Assembly (NCBI RefSeq): GCF_007859865.1
Contig: NZ_SJPI01000001.1
Span: 2,170,001-2,234,000, forward strand
Source of the DNA: Rubripirellula amarantea
GTDB taxonomy: Bacteria > Planctomycetota > Planctomycetia > Pirellulales > Pirellulaceae
Length of the DNA stretch: 64,000 nucleotides
Reading direction: 5' to 3'
Shown here: one piece after another, positions 37,353 to 46,049 of the stretch
Layout: each line of letters opens with the position of its first letter
Numbering within the stretch: the first letter of the stretch is position 1
The notes under the pieces: model-generated
The model's database searches: none
Told to the model about the DNA's origin: nothing
Seen by the model: only the letters and a program-made list of their open reading frames with translations
Translations under genes and position numbers: made by a program

Positions 37353-37721
37353 ATGTCACACACGCACGAAGATCACGATCACCAGCACGGCCCCGGGTGC
37401 GAACATACGGGCATTAAGCACGGCGACCACGTCGACTACCTTCATGATGGGCATCTGCATCATGTCGAAGCCGATGGCAGCGTCGTCGAGCACAAGATCG
37501 AGGTCACCTCAACGAATCCAGACCAATGCACGCCGGCTCATCAATGTGGATGTCACGAGGCGAGCCATGTTCATGGACCGGGATGTGGTCACGAACCCGT
37601 ACCGCACGGTGATCACATCGACTATCTCGTGGACGGTCATCTACACCATCCCCACGGCGATCATTGTGATGACCACGGTCCCGTGGAAATGGTCGAAAAT
37701 CAAACGGATCATCAAAAGTAA
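37353..37721 (+). CDS. Histidine-rich metal-binding protein
   Basis: The 122-residue product contains 27 His and six Cys. Residues 12-37 (starting HGPGCEH and ending DGHLHH) are repeated at 74-99 with the same HGDHxDYLxDGHLHH pattern, an internal duplication. A more variable Cys/His-rich spacer (CTPAHQCGCH) lies between, and a His/Asp tail follows. Such proteins buffer or deliver zinc or similar ions in the cytosol; no signal peptide is present. Related short His-rich proteins are often mislabelled as threonine dehydratase in databases (recollection). It lies 13 bases after the SmtB-type gene and 16 before the Fur-type gene, so the three form one operon. Confidence 0.85.
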   Translation: MSHTHEDHDHQHGPGCEHTGIKHGDHVDYLHDGHLHHVEADGSVVEHKIEVTSTNPDQCTPAHQCGCHEASHVHGPGCGHEPVPHGDHIDYLVDGHLHHPHGDHCDDHGPVEMVENQTDHQK

Positions 37722-37737
37722 CAAGTCTGGTGCGGAT

Positions 37738-38202
37738 ATGAATTCTTCCAAGGACAAACCCTCCGGTAAGGAGGGCTCTGCCAACGATCCTCTGGTCCAG
37801 ATCCAGGGCGATATCCGCGCCGCAGGTCTGCGTGCAACGCCTGCGCGCACAGCAACTTTGATCCTGCTTCGGGAATCGACATCGCCGTTAAGCCATGCCG
37901 AGGTTGCCGACCACTTGGCACAGACGGGTGTGGACAAAGCCACGGCGTTTCGAAACTTGAACGACATGGCCGAGGCGGGGTTGCTGCGTCGAAGTGAGTT
38001 GGGCGATCACGTTTGGCGCTTCGAAGCGATTGATCCAACTCAGTCCGATGCCCATGTGCATCCGCATTTTCTATGCGTCGATTGTGGCTCGGTAGCTTGT
38101 CTTGATGACGTTGAGTTAACGGCACATAGCCAGCGTCAAAGCGATCGTGTGGGTCAGGTGACCGAGATCTTGCTGCGTGGTCATTGCAACGATTGCCGAT
38201 AG
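37738..38202 (+). CDS. Fur-family regulator, probably Zur-like
   Basis: The 154-residue product has the Fur layout: a winged helix (GLRATPARTATLILLRESTSPLSHAEVADHLA, then VDKATAFRNLNDMAEAGLLRR) and a metal-binding/dimer domain with HVHPHFLCVDCGSVACL and a final CNDC. Two CxxC pairs make a structural zinc site, typical of Zur and PerR. His residues before FLC form the second site. The absence of typical Fur Fe ligands and the neighbouring zinc-related genes suggest zinc sensing. ATG 37738 starts homology; the longer frame to 37444 overlaps the His-rich gene. A 25-residue Ser/Lys-rich N-terminal extension precedes the fold. Confidence 0.9.
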   Translation: MNSSKDKPSGKEGSANDPLVQIQGDIRAAGLRATPARTATLILLRESTSPLSHAEVADHLAQTGVDKATAFRNLNDMAEAGLLRRSELGDHVWRFEAIDPTQSDAHVHPHFLCVDCGSVACLDDVELTAHSQRQSDRVGQVTEILLRGHCNDCR

Positions 38203-38486
38203 TCGATCGTGACTTGGTCGTGATGACCGTCTCTTCTTGCCGTGTCGTCAGGACCGGGCATTCTTCGGGGCTTTTTCCGGCCTGCGCAAGGTTTGTGGTC
38301 TATGTTTGCGTGGGTCGTTGCATTGTAGCGCGAGTGAACCACGCCATCAGTGGGTGTTCTTCGTCATAACCAGCACGACCCGTCGTCAGCTTCATGCCCC
38401 AGCGCCGCAAACGTATGCGAGCGAGCATGAAGGAGCTGACACTTTGCACGGGACAAACCGGTTAAATCGACCAAGGAATTACCAAG

Positions 38487-39803
38487 ATGCGTACGCCCAC
38501 CACTGCTACTGCTGAATCAACTCGCAACCAAGACTTTGAGCTCGTCAAACGTCGAATTCACGGCAAGCTCGTCGATAAACTCGACTTATCGAAGGTGGGG
38601 GACCTTAAAGGGGATACCCTCAAGAAAGAAATACGGATGGTTGTCGAGCATCTTTGTGATGCTGAAGACACCCTACTCAATCGCCAGGAACGCGAACGCA
38701 TCGTCGACGAGGTGATCGACGAAGTTCTAGGTCTCGGCCCGCTTGAGTTAATTCTTAAAGACGAAGCGGTCAGCGATATTCTGATCAACGGTCCTAAGAA
38801 CATCTACGTTGAAAAAGGCGGCCGGATGCAGAAGTCGGAAGTCGAATTCCGCGACAACAAGCACCTGCTGCAAATCATCGACCGCATCGTTAGCAAGGTC
38901 GGACGTCGTGTTGATGAAACTTCGCCGATGGTTGACGCTCGATTGGAAGACGGTTCGCGGGTGAACGCGATCATTCCACCCTTGGCACTTGACGGTGCCT
39001 GCGTTTCGATTCGTCGATTCGGCTCGAATCCACTGAAGCTTGAAAACCTGTTGAACTTCAAAGCCTTCACCCCCGAGATGGTGATGTTGCTTGAAGGCTG
39101 CATCAAAGCTCGTCTGAACTGCATCATCGCAGGCGGTACTGGTTCGGGTAAAACAACGCTGTTGAATACCCTTTCATCGTTCATTGGTCACGAAGACCGG
39201 ATTGTGACGATCGAAGATGCTGCTGAATTGCAGCTCCAGCAAGATCACATCGTTCGGCTGGAAACACGTCCGGCCAACATCGAAGGCAATGGTGCGGTGA
39301 CGGCAACGGACTTGGTCAAGAACGCACTGCGTATGCGACCCGAGCGAATCATCATTGGCGAATGTCGTGGTGGTGAAACGTTGGACATGTTGCAGGCGAT
39401 GAACACCGGTCACGACGGTTCGATGACCACCATTCACGCTAATACTCCTCGTGACGCGATCGCACGTTTGGAAACGCTCGTGATGATGAGCGGTTTTGAA
39501 CTGCCCGTGAAGGCGATTCGACAACAGGTTGCTGGTGCGGTCGACGTCCTGATTCAGGCAAACCGTTTGCAAGGTGGGCCTCGTCGCGTGACAGCAATCA
39601 CCGAAGTTGTGGGTATGGAACAAGACACCATTATCCTTCAAGACATTTACCGATTCGTTCAACGTGGCGTGAATGAAGAAGGCAAAGCATTCGGGCACTT
39701 CGAGTGCACCGGAGTTCGTCCTTCATTCATGGATAAGTTGGAAGCTGCTGGTGTTCGATTGCCGGCAAGTGCTTTCCGAGAACGCATCATCATGGAAGCC
39801 TAA
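38487..39803 (+). CDS. cpaF: CpaF/TadA-type secretion ATPase
   Basis: This 438-residue hexameric ATPase powers assembly of Flp/Tad pili. Visible are the N-terminal helical domain, the Walker A GGTGSGKT at 216-223, the Asp box [10 protein letters not shown], the His box MTTIHANTP and the [21 protein letters not shown] region. Length and ATG start are normal for the family. A 285-base gap upstream holds no gene. It is followed by tadB and tadC. Flp pilin, prepilin peptidase and secretin genes are not within the window, so the rest of the machine must lie elsewhere. Confidence 0.95.
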   Translation: MRTPTTATAESTRNQDFELVKRRIHGKLVDKLDLSKVGDLKGDTLKKEIRMVVEHLCDAEDTLLNRQERERIVDEVIDEVLGLGPLELILKDEAVSDILINGPKNIYVEKGGRMQKSEVEFRDNKHLLQIIDRIVSKVGRRVDETSPMVDARLEDGSRVNAIIPPLALDGACVSIRRFGSNPLKLENLLNFKAFTPEMVMLLEGCIKARLNCIIAGGTGSGKTTLLNTLSSFIGHEDRIVTIEDAAELQLQQDHIVRLETRPANIEGNGAVTATDLVKNALRMRPERIIIGECRGGETLDMLQAMNTGHDGSMTTIHANTPRDAIARLETLVMMSGFELPVKAIRQQVAGAVDVLIQANRLQGGPRRVTAITEVVGMEQDTIILQDIYRFVQRGVNEEGKAFGHFECTGVRPSFMDKLEAAGVRLPASAFRERIIMEA

Positions 39804-39912
39804 TCCACGAAGCTTTTATTGCTCGTGGTCGTGTCGACACTGGCACGACCGCGACGCTTTGTGAACGCTTCTGTAACCACTCATTCCTGTTCCCTCCACC
39901 TGAATCTTAATC

Positions 39913-40881
39913 ATGCCTGGACTAGTCATTGCTCTCGTGATCGGCGTTTTTGTAGCCTCGTTGATCGCGTTTGCCGCTCACGTTCTGATCCCTGACTCGG
40001 AAACTAGCGCGACCGAAGATCGATTGTCGCAAATGGCATCGCGTCGTCGCGGCGGTTCGCAGCCAGAATCCGAGCAGTCGTCCCTGATGCGGGCTAGCTC
40101 GATTGACGACTCGGATATGCTGGGCAAGATGCTCAATAAGTTACCGGCTCTGTCGGAATACTTAGAGCAAGCCGACATGCAAATTAATCCTGCGAAGTTC
40201 GGGATGATATGCGTTGCGTTCTTTGGTTTCGGGATCTTCGCTTGCGTCGTGACACCGGTGCCAGTGATCTTGGGGCCATTCCTGGGAATCGCATTAGCGG
40301 GTTTGCCGGTCGGATACGTGATGTTCAAACGTAAGAAGCGTCTGCACAAGTTCGGTTTGCAGATGCCCGAAGCGATGGAATTGCTAAGCCGATCGTTGCG
40401 TGCGGGTCACTCGCTCAACGCCGGGTTCGGTTTGGTTGCAAGCGAGATGGACAATCCGTTGGCTGCTGAATTTGGTCGGGCGTTTGAAGAGCAAAACTTG
40501 GGCATTCCATTGGACGAAGCCATCGAAGACATGGCCTCTCGGATTCCAAATATGGACCTTCGCTTCTTCGCTACCGCGATTGTTTTGCAACGGCAAACAG
40601 GTGGTGACTTGGCTGAAATCTTGGACAAGATCGGGAAGCTGGTTCGCGAACGATTGGCGATTTTGGGTCAGATCCAAGCACTCACCGGCGAAGGTCGAAT
40701 GAGCGGCGTGGTTTTGTTAGGCATGCCACCCACACTGTTCTTGGTGATGTTGAAGATGAACTACGAGTACGTGGTTCTGTTGTTCACCGACCCTCTCGGC
40801 AAGATCATGTTAAGCATCGCCCTTGTTACTCAGATCATTGGTGCGATTGTGATCAAGAAGATCATCACGATCAAAGTCTAG
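39913..40881 (+). CDS. tadB: Tad pilus membrane protein TadB
   Basis: The 322-residue protein is a type II secretion F-domain membrane platform component working with the CpaF ATPase. It has an N-terminal membrane segment (VIALVIGVFVASLIAFAAHVL), a pair of central segments (FFGFGIFACVVTPVPVILGPFLGIALAGLPVGYVMF), then the F domain (MPEAMELLSRSLRAGHSLNAGFGLVASEM) and two C-terminal segments. The 108-base gap after cpaF contains an imperfect hairpin at 39827-39850. It is paired with tadC 68 bases downstream. Confidence 0.93.
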   Translation: MPGLVIALVIGVFVASLIAFAAHVLIPDSETSATEDRLSQMASRRRGGSQPESEQSSLMRASSIDDSDMLGKMLNKLPALSEYLEQADMQINPAKFGMICVAFFGFGIFACVVTPVPVILGPFLGIALAGLPVGYVMFKRKKRLHKFGLQMPEAMELLSRSLRAGHSLNAGFGLVASEMDNPLAAEFGRAFEEQNLGIPLDEAIEDMASRIPNMDLRFFATAIVLQRQTGGDLAEILDKIGKLVRERLAILGQIQALTGEGRMSGVVLLGMPPTLFLVMLKMNYEYVVLLFTDPLGKIMLSIALVTQIIGAIVIKKIITIKV

Positions 40882-40949
40882 CGTTCTAGGTTCGCTCACT
40901 ACGTTTCATTCTCGCGCCTTTATTCATTCTCCAACCACTCATTAGCATC

Positions 40950-41939
40950 ATGTCAACTTCGTTGATTCTTGCCTTATCGCTTAGCCCCGCGACCGTTGTG
41001 TCAGCCGCCATCTTTGTCGTCGTTACCGCTACGGCATGGTTAGTTCTCGGTCGTGTCAGTGGCGAAGACAAGCCTCGAGCGGAAGCTCGCTTGGACATGC
41101 TGCGTCGCGGCGGCCGACCCGATGGTTCGGTGCAACTTGACGGTGCCGGCAAGAAGAAGGCCAAGAACGAAAAAATGGCTGCCGTTCTTGAACGTGCCAC
41201 GATGCCTCTGGAAAAGACGGTTAGTGGCAACGAAGAGGAGATGAGCAAGCTAAGAGAAAAGCTTGTCAATGCGGGTTTCCGTCGCGAAACTGCCCCGATT
41301 GTGTTCAAGGGCATGCAGTTGATTCTTGCTGGTGTTTGCATGTTCTTAGGCGGTGTTGTAGGCATCATCGCCGACGGGCTCAGCCAAGCGTTGCTCATGA
41401 AGGTGTTCGGCGGCTTCGCGGTAGGTTTCTTCGTTCCCAACATTCTGCTTTCGCTTGCCGCTAGCAAGCGTAAGGAAAAGATTTTCCTGGGATTGCCAGA
41501 CGCACTCGACTTGATGGTGGTTTGTGTCGAGGCTGGTTTGGGGATGGACCAAGCTCTGCGGAAGGTTGCCGAAGAAATGCTGAAGAGCCACAAAGAGGTG
41601 GGTGAAGAATTTGGCATCGCCAACCAACAACTGCAGTTTGGACAAACACGAGCCGAGGTATTGCACGCACTGGGGTTCCGCAGCGGTGTTGATGACCTTA
41701 AGCAATTGGCGTCGATCCTGATTCAAGCCGACAAGTTCGGTTCGTCAGTCGCGACCGCTTTGCGAGTTCAATCGGAATCGATGCGAACGAAGCGACGTCA
41801 GATCGCTGAAGAAAAAGCCGCGAAGACCGCGGTGAAGATGATTTTCCCTCTAGTGGTCTTCATTTTCCCAGGCATCTTTGTTGTGCTTGTGGGGCCTGCT
41901 GCAATCAGTATGTATCGCAACTTGATCGAAAATGGTTGA
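40950..41939 (+). CDS. tadC: Tad pilus membrane protein TadC
   Basis: A second F-domain membrane protein, 329 residues, completes the CpaF-TadB-TadC motor. The F domain reads LGLPDALDLMVVCVEAGLGMDQALRKVAEEM, with membrane segments at the N-terminus (SPATVVSAAIFVVVTATAWLVL), in the middle and at the C-terminus (MIFPLVVFIFPGIFVVLVGPAAI). It carries a Lys-rich cytosolic region (GAGKKKAKNEKM). ATG 40950 is used. A perfect palindrome at 41949-41968 separates it from the convergent MnmE-like gene. Confidence 0.93.
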   Translation: MSTSLILALSLSPATVVSAAIFVVVTATAWLVLGRVSGEDKPRAEARLDMLRRGGRPDGSVQLDGAGKKKAKNEKMAAVLERATMPLEKTVSGNEEEMSKLREKLVNAGFRRETAPIVFKGMQLILAGVCMFLGGVVGIIADGLSQALLMKVFGGFAVGFFVPNILLSLAASKRKEKIFLGLPDALDLMVVCVEAGLGMDQALRKVAEEMLKSHKEVGEEFGIANQQLQFGQTRAEVLHALGFRSGVDDLKQLASILIQADKFGSSVATALRVQSESMRTKRRQIAEEKAAKTAVKMIFPLVVFIFPGIFVVLVGPAAISMYRNLIENG

Positions 41940-41948
41940 GAAACATTT

Positions 41949-41968
41949 CGCTCGAGATTTCTCGAGCG
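41949..41968. repeat. Perfect hairpin between convergent tadC and mnmE-like genes
   Basis: CGCTCGAG at 41949-41956 and CTCGAGCG at 41961-41968 pair perfectly with an ATTT loop. No T-run follows on either strand, so it is only terminator-like. Its position between two convergent stop codons suggests a bidirectional end point or mRNA stabiliser. Confidence 0.5.
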
Positions 41969-41993
41969 GGCGCAGGTATTGAAGGCTTTCTGA

Positions 41994-43232
41994 TCAGGAT
42001 TGGCCTATCAAATCACGCAAGGCATTCATCGCGACTTTCGCGTTGGGTGCCTTTGCGATTTGGTCGATCAGGTCCTGCTGACGCTGGTTGATGGTGGCTG
42101 GTTCACCCTTGCCCGGTAGTTTCGATTCAACATCGCTCACCATGCGTCGCAGCAACTCTGGTAGTCCATCGCCCGTTTTCGCGGATACCAAAAGAGCATT
42201 GGGGTGCTGGGTTTTTAGATCCTCGCGGGTGTCGGCGGCAATCAGGTCTGATTTGTTGAAGATCCTGAGTGTAGGACGATTGGCTGTGGCTTCTGGCTCG
42301 CCTGAGGGTGATGAGCCTGAACTTGGCTCTTGATCGGAGTACTGGCCAACTTGGATGACAAGATCAGCACTTAGGATCTCGCGCCGAGCTCGTGTCACTC
42401 CTTCTTGCTCGATCGGATCCTCACTGACGCGAAGGCCAGCGGTGTCGCTGAGTTTCAACGGAATTCCGTCCACTACGGTTTCTGCGTGCAGCACGTCTCG
42501 CGTCGTGCCTGCGATATCGGTCGTGATGCTGCGATTGAATCCGACGATGGCGTTGACCAGGCTGCTCTTGCCTACGTTGGGCGGACCGACCAGCACGACT
42601 CGCCACGGCAAGTCGAGCCGACTAGTAAGGTAGCCGCGTTCGAGAATCCCACTTGCCTGCACAGCGATGTCAGCAAGGACTGCGTCAATGTTTCCATGGT
42701 TGACCGAAACGGCCAGACGGCGGGGTTGCTCCGTTGCCCAATCCAGTAGCGATCCACGCACCTGATCCATCGCGATCGACGCAAATTTTGCTGTCGTACA
42801 ACGCGAGAGCATTTCGGTGGCCTCAGCGAGTAGCAGCGGTTGATGGCCTCGTGCGAACTCTGCTGCTGATACGATTTTGACACCCTGTGCGGCTAAAGCG
42901 GTGACGATGCGATGAATTGCCGCCACTCCGCCATGACAGTGAATTTCAAGGTGTTTTTCGGCGATCGGTGTCAACACGACGGATTCGGCAGCGATCGCAT
43001 CTTTGGTATCTGTCTTGTCGCCCCAAGTGCCGTAGCGTACTTGATCAGCCTTTAAGGACAGTGAAGAAGCCGGGGTAAAGCAGGCTTGAACAACTTCATT
43101 GGCGCGCGGACCAGCAATCGCGATCACTGCGATCGCGCTTCGGCCGACGCCAGTGATTGGTGCCGCGATGGTTTGGTTTTTGAGGTCCGATGACACGGTA
43201 TTAAAAAATTTATTGCTTTGAGGTGAAGACAT
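41994..43232 (-). CDS. MnmE-like GTPase lacking the C-terminal Cys motif
   Basis: MnmE with MnmG modifies the wobble uridine of several tRNAs; its C-terminal CIGK motif Cys is a characteristic feature. The 412-residue product has the N-terminal formyl-folate-binding fold (TIAAPITGVGRSAIAVIAIAGP, HCHGGVAAIH) and a complete G domain: GPPNVGKSS 216-224, TTRD 243-246, DTAGLR 263-268, NKSD 326-329, SAK 350-352. It then ends at ALRDLIGQS, about 40-50 residues short of the family, so the CIGK Cys is missing. No frameshifted continuation is seen downstream. The N-terminal first residues also diverge. A genuine mnmE could exist elsewhere, making this a divergent paralogue. Confidence 0.85.
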   Translation of the reverse strand: MSSPQSNKFFNTVSSDLKNQTIAAPITGVGRSAIAVIAIAGPRANEVVQACFTPASSLSLKADQVRYGTWGDKTDTKDAIAAESVVLTPIAEKHLEIHCHGGVAAIHRIVTALAAQGVKIVSAAEFARGHQPLLLAEATEMLSRCTTAKFASIAMDQVRGSLLDWATEQPRRLAVSVNHGNIDAVLADIAVQASGILERGYLTSRLDLPWRVVLVGPPNVGKSSLVNAIVGFNRSITTDIAGTTRDVLHAETVVDGIPLKLSDTAGLRVSEDPIEQEGVTRARREILSADLVIQVGQYSDQEPSSGSSPSGEPEATANRPTLRIFNKSDLIAADTREDLKTQHPNALLVSAKTGDGLPELLRRMVSDVESKLPGKGEPATINQRQQDLIDQIAKAPNAKVAMNALRDLIGQS

Positions 43233-43368
43233 CGCTTCGTAGTTGAATACACTTACGCATCAAAGCCAACCGTGCGACATAAGTGAATGACATTAATCCT
43301 TCGGTTGGCATTTGACGTTGATGCACCGTTGATCTGCCCCTCCGTGAATCCGACGAGCTTTCGAGCCC

Positions 43369-44445
43369 ATGGCGAAAACGAAGCCAAAACTCAAAAAGCC
43401 GCCCCGCTCCTCGCGGAGCAACTCTACCGAACCGATCGTCGATCTCAATCGTTTAACGGACGATCAACTGCTCGACATGCGAATGTGTGACTTGCCGATC
43501 AAGATTGGCGTCAGTCCTCTCGAAAAACGCATCAAACAGCTCTATGACGAATTGGCTCGTCGCGGGCTACGATTCAGGCCTCACTGCTGGTTGAGCGAAG
43601 AGTGGTTTTCGCCGGATGACATTCCGGGCATCGCGATCCCGTTTTACTTGGCTCACCCGCGGCTGATTCGGCTCGAACGCAAACAATTGTTGGAAGTGGA
43701 AGGCGGAACTCACGATTGGTGCATGAGGATCTTGCGGCATGAAGCGGGGCACGCGATAGATACGGCGTACCGATTGCGACGCAAGGCGGCATTTCGAGAG
43801 TTGTTTGGGAAGCCGTCTCGGCCGTACCCGACCTACTATCACCCCATGCCGTCAAGCAAAGACTTTGTTCTGCATTTGGAAATGTGGTACGCCCAAGCTC
43901 ACCCCTTGGAAGACTTTGCTGAAACCTTCGCCGTCTGGCTGAGACCCGGGTCTCGCTGGCGCAGTCGTTACAAAGATTGGCCAGCGATCAAAAAACTGCA
44001 TTTAATGCACGATATGATGGAGTCGGTGGCAGACAAGAAGCCGGTGGTGACTTCAAAGGCCCGCCCCTACGCCCTATCACAAATCCGTAAAACGCTGCGA
44101 ACCCACTACGCCGAAAAAAGAGAACACTACGGTGTTTCGTTGCCGAGTATCTATGATAACGACTTGCGCAAACTGTTTTCCAGCGATCCGATCGACAAAC
44201 GCAACGTGACTGCCGCGATGTTTCTGACTCGTATTCGGTCCGAGTTGCGGTTAAGTGTGGCGAAGTGGACAGGCGAGTACACGTACACCATTGACCAAGT
44301 CGTTCAGGAAATGATTGAGCGAAGTCGCGAGTTAAAACTGCGACTGGGGAGTTCCCCGGAAGAAGCGAAGCGTGACGCGATGATATTGGTGGCCGTTCGA
44401 ACCACAAACTTCCTGCACGAAGGACGTCGTCATATCGCGGTCTAG
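43369..44445 (+). CDS. Putative zinc-binding metallopeptidase (Peptidase_Mx-like)
   Basis: The 358-residue product has an HExxH zinc motif, RHEAGHAID with His124, Glu125 and His128, and a likely third ligand in EDFAETFAVW (Glu185). The 60-residue spacing and the Trp/Phe-rich surroundings resemble the family annotated as putative zinc-binding metallopeptidases. There is no signal peptide, so it is cytosolic. The N-terminus is Lys/Pro-rich. It ends 38 bases before the ATP-grasp gene, suggesting an operon in which one enzyme may build and the other trim a peptide. That interpretation is inference. Confidence 0.8.
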   Translation: MAKTKPKLKKPPRSSRSNSTEPIVDLNRLTDDQLLDMRMCDLPIKIGVSPLEKRIKQLYDELARRGLRFRPHCWLSEEWFSPDDIPGIAIPFYLAHPRLIRLERKQLLEVEGGTHDWCMRILRHEAGHAIDTAYRLRRKAAFRELFGKPSRPYPTYYHPMPSSKDFVLHLEMWYAQAHPLEDFAETFAVWLRPGSRWRSRYKDWPAIKKLHLMHDMMESVADKKPVVTSKARPYALSQIRKTLRTHYAEKREHYGVSLPSIYDNDLRKLFSSDPIDKRNVTAAMFLTRIRSELRLSVAKWTGEYTYTIDQVVQEMIERSRELKLRLGSSPEEAKRDAMILVAVRTTNFLHEGRRHIAV

Positions 44446-44483
44446 GCAGGCCGCCCTGATTCGTTCTTAAGGCAACATTGACC

Positions 44484-45509
44484 ATGAGCAAACTACGAAT
44501 ACTCGTCTTGGTGCGGGAGGGCCACGTTCCACCACTGACCCTCGAGGGCATCTCGGAAAAAGAGATGGACTCGTGGAAGGCAGAGTTTGACGTTTGCGAA
44601 ACGCTTCGCCATCTCGGGCACGAAGTACTTCCGCTTGGCGTCTATGACGACCTGACACCGATCCGCGAATCGCTGCGTGACTTCGAACCAGACATTACGT
44701 TCATGATGTTGGAAGAATTCCACGGCGTCGTGACTTATGACTTTGCGGTGATAAGTTATCTCGAATTGATGCAGCAGCCTTACACGGGCTGCAATCCACG
44801 AGGAATGCTGCTGAGCAAGGACAAGGCGTTATCGAAGAAAGTGCTTTCGTATCACCGGATCCCAACGCCTCGCTTTGCCGTCTTTCCCGTTGGTCGACAA
44901 GTTCATCGGCCTAAGAAATTGTCGTTTCCGTTGTTTGTCAAAAGCGTGATCGAGGACGCATCGTTTGGAATTGCCCAAGCGTCGATTGTTCAAAACGATG
45001 ATCAACTTGCCGAGCGAGTAGCATTTATACATAAATCAACAAACGGGCCTGCAATTGCGGAACAGTACATCGACGGACGTGAATTGTACGTTGGGGTGCT
45101 GGGCAACAATCGCTTAACGACGTTTCCAGCTTGGGAAATGAACTTCGGAAAGATGCCCGATGATGTCGCTCGGATTGCCACCCGAGCAGTGAAGTTCAAT
45201 CACAAGTACCAAGACAAACACAACATCACCACTCACGCGGCCAAGGATCTCGACGAGGCAACGCTTGAACGTATCTCGAAGTTGTGTAAACGAGTTTATC
45301 GCGCGCTTAGCATGAGCGGCTATGCGCGAATGGATTTGCGAATGACACCCAGCGGAGAGATTTTTGTTATTGAGGCAAACGCGAATCCGAATATCGAATA
45401 CGGCGAAGACTTCTCTGAATCTGCCGAGATGGTAGGGATCACCTACGAGATGTTGTTGCAAAGAATCATCAACTTGGGGCTCAGCTACAAAGCTGACTGG
45501 ATGGCTTAG
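44484..45509 (+). CDS. ATP-grasp ligase, D-Ala-D-Ala ligase-like
   Basis: The 341-residue product is an ATP-grasp enzyme related to D-alanine-D-alanine ligases: an N-terminal Rossmann-like half (LRILVLVREGHVPP), a central half LLSKDKALSKKVLSYHRIPTPRF, the ATP-binding strand FPLFVKSVIEDASFGI, and C-terminal metal-binding MDLRMTPSGEIFVIEANANPN. It would join a carboxylate to an amine through an acyl-phosphate. It lacks classical Ddl motifs such as a full HGxxGEDG, so it is probably not the cell-wall ligase. ATG 44484 is chosen; a TTG at 44478 is the alternative. It follows a metallopeptidase and precedes a gamma-carbonic anhydrase by 11 bases. Confidence 0.85.
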   Translation: MSKLRILVLVREGHVPPLTLEGISEKEMDSWKAEFDVCETLRHLGHEVLPLGVYDDLTPIRESLRDFEPDITFMMLEEFHGVVTYDFAVISYLELMQQPYTGCNPRGMLLSKDKALSKKVLSYHRIPTPRFAVFPVGRQVHRPKKLSFPLFVKSVIEDASFGIAQASIVQNDDQLAERVAFIHKSTNGPAIAEQYIDGRELYVGVLGNNRLTTFPAWEMNFGKMPDDVARIATRAVKFNHKYQDKHNITTHAAKDLDEATLERISKLCKRVYRALSMSGYARMDLRMTPSGEIFVIEANANPNIEYGEDFSESAEMVGITYEMLLQRIINLGLSYKADWMA

Positions 45510-45520
45510 GGAAAGTTCCA

Positions 45521-46042
45521 ATGAAATTAAATCTCGAACCTCTTCGGAATCTTGATCCGTCGATTTTCATCGCGCCCAATGCCACGGTCTTTGGCGACGT
45601 GCAGATTGGTCGGGAAGCCACGATCTGGTTTGGCGCCGTAATCCGAGGCGATACGGACACAATCAAGATCGGTACCCAAACCAACATTCAAGATCTTTGT
45701 GTCCTGCACGCCGACCCTACCTTTCCCTGCACGATCGGCGATCGTGTTACCGTGGGTCACGCGGCGGTGATCCATGGTGCGACCATCGAAAATGATGTGT
45801 TGGTCGGAATGCGTGCCGTGGTGCTTAATGGTGCTACGATCGGAACCGGCAGCGTGATCGCCGCGGGAACTTTGATTCCTGAGAACATGGTTGTGCCACC
45901 GAACTCGCTCGTGATGGGAGTTCCAGGAAAGGTGCGAGGCCAGACCAGCGAAGTTCACCAAGCCATGATCACACGAGGTGCCAAGCACTACGCGGAAGCT
46001 GGACGTCAATATCTAGCGGCACAGACGACGCAAACCAAGTGA
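45521..46042 (+). CDS. Gamma-carbonic-anhydrase-like hexapeptide repeat protein
   Basis: The 173-residue product is a left-handed beta-helix of the YrdA/PaaY family: repeated hexapeptides such as GDVQIGREATIW, GTQTNIQDLCVLHAD, and VTVGHAAVIHGATIENDVLVGM. The His residues of VLHAD and of GHAAVIHG are the zinc ligands of the trimer. Most bacterial members have weak or unproven carbonic anhydrase activity. ATG 45521 lies 11 bases after the ATP-grasp stop, so it is likely co-transcribed with the peptidase and ligase. The stop is seven bases from the convergent phosphatase gene end. Confidence 0.93.
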   Translation: MKLNLEPLRNLDPSIFIAPNATVFGDVQIGREATIWFGAVIRGDTDTIKIGTQTNIQDLCVLHADPTFPCTIGDRVTVGHAAVIHGATIENDVLVGMRAVVLNGATIGTGSVIAAGTLIPENMVVPPNSLVMGVPGKVRGQTSEVHQAMITRGAKHYAEAGRQYLAAQTTQTK

Positions 46043-46049
46043 TTGCAAT

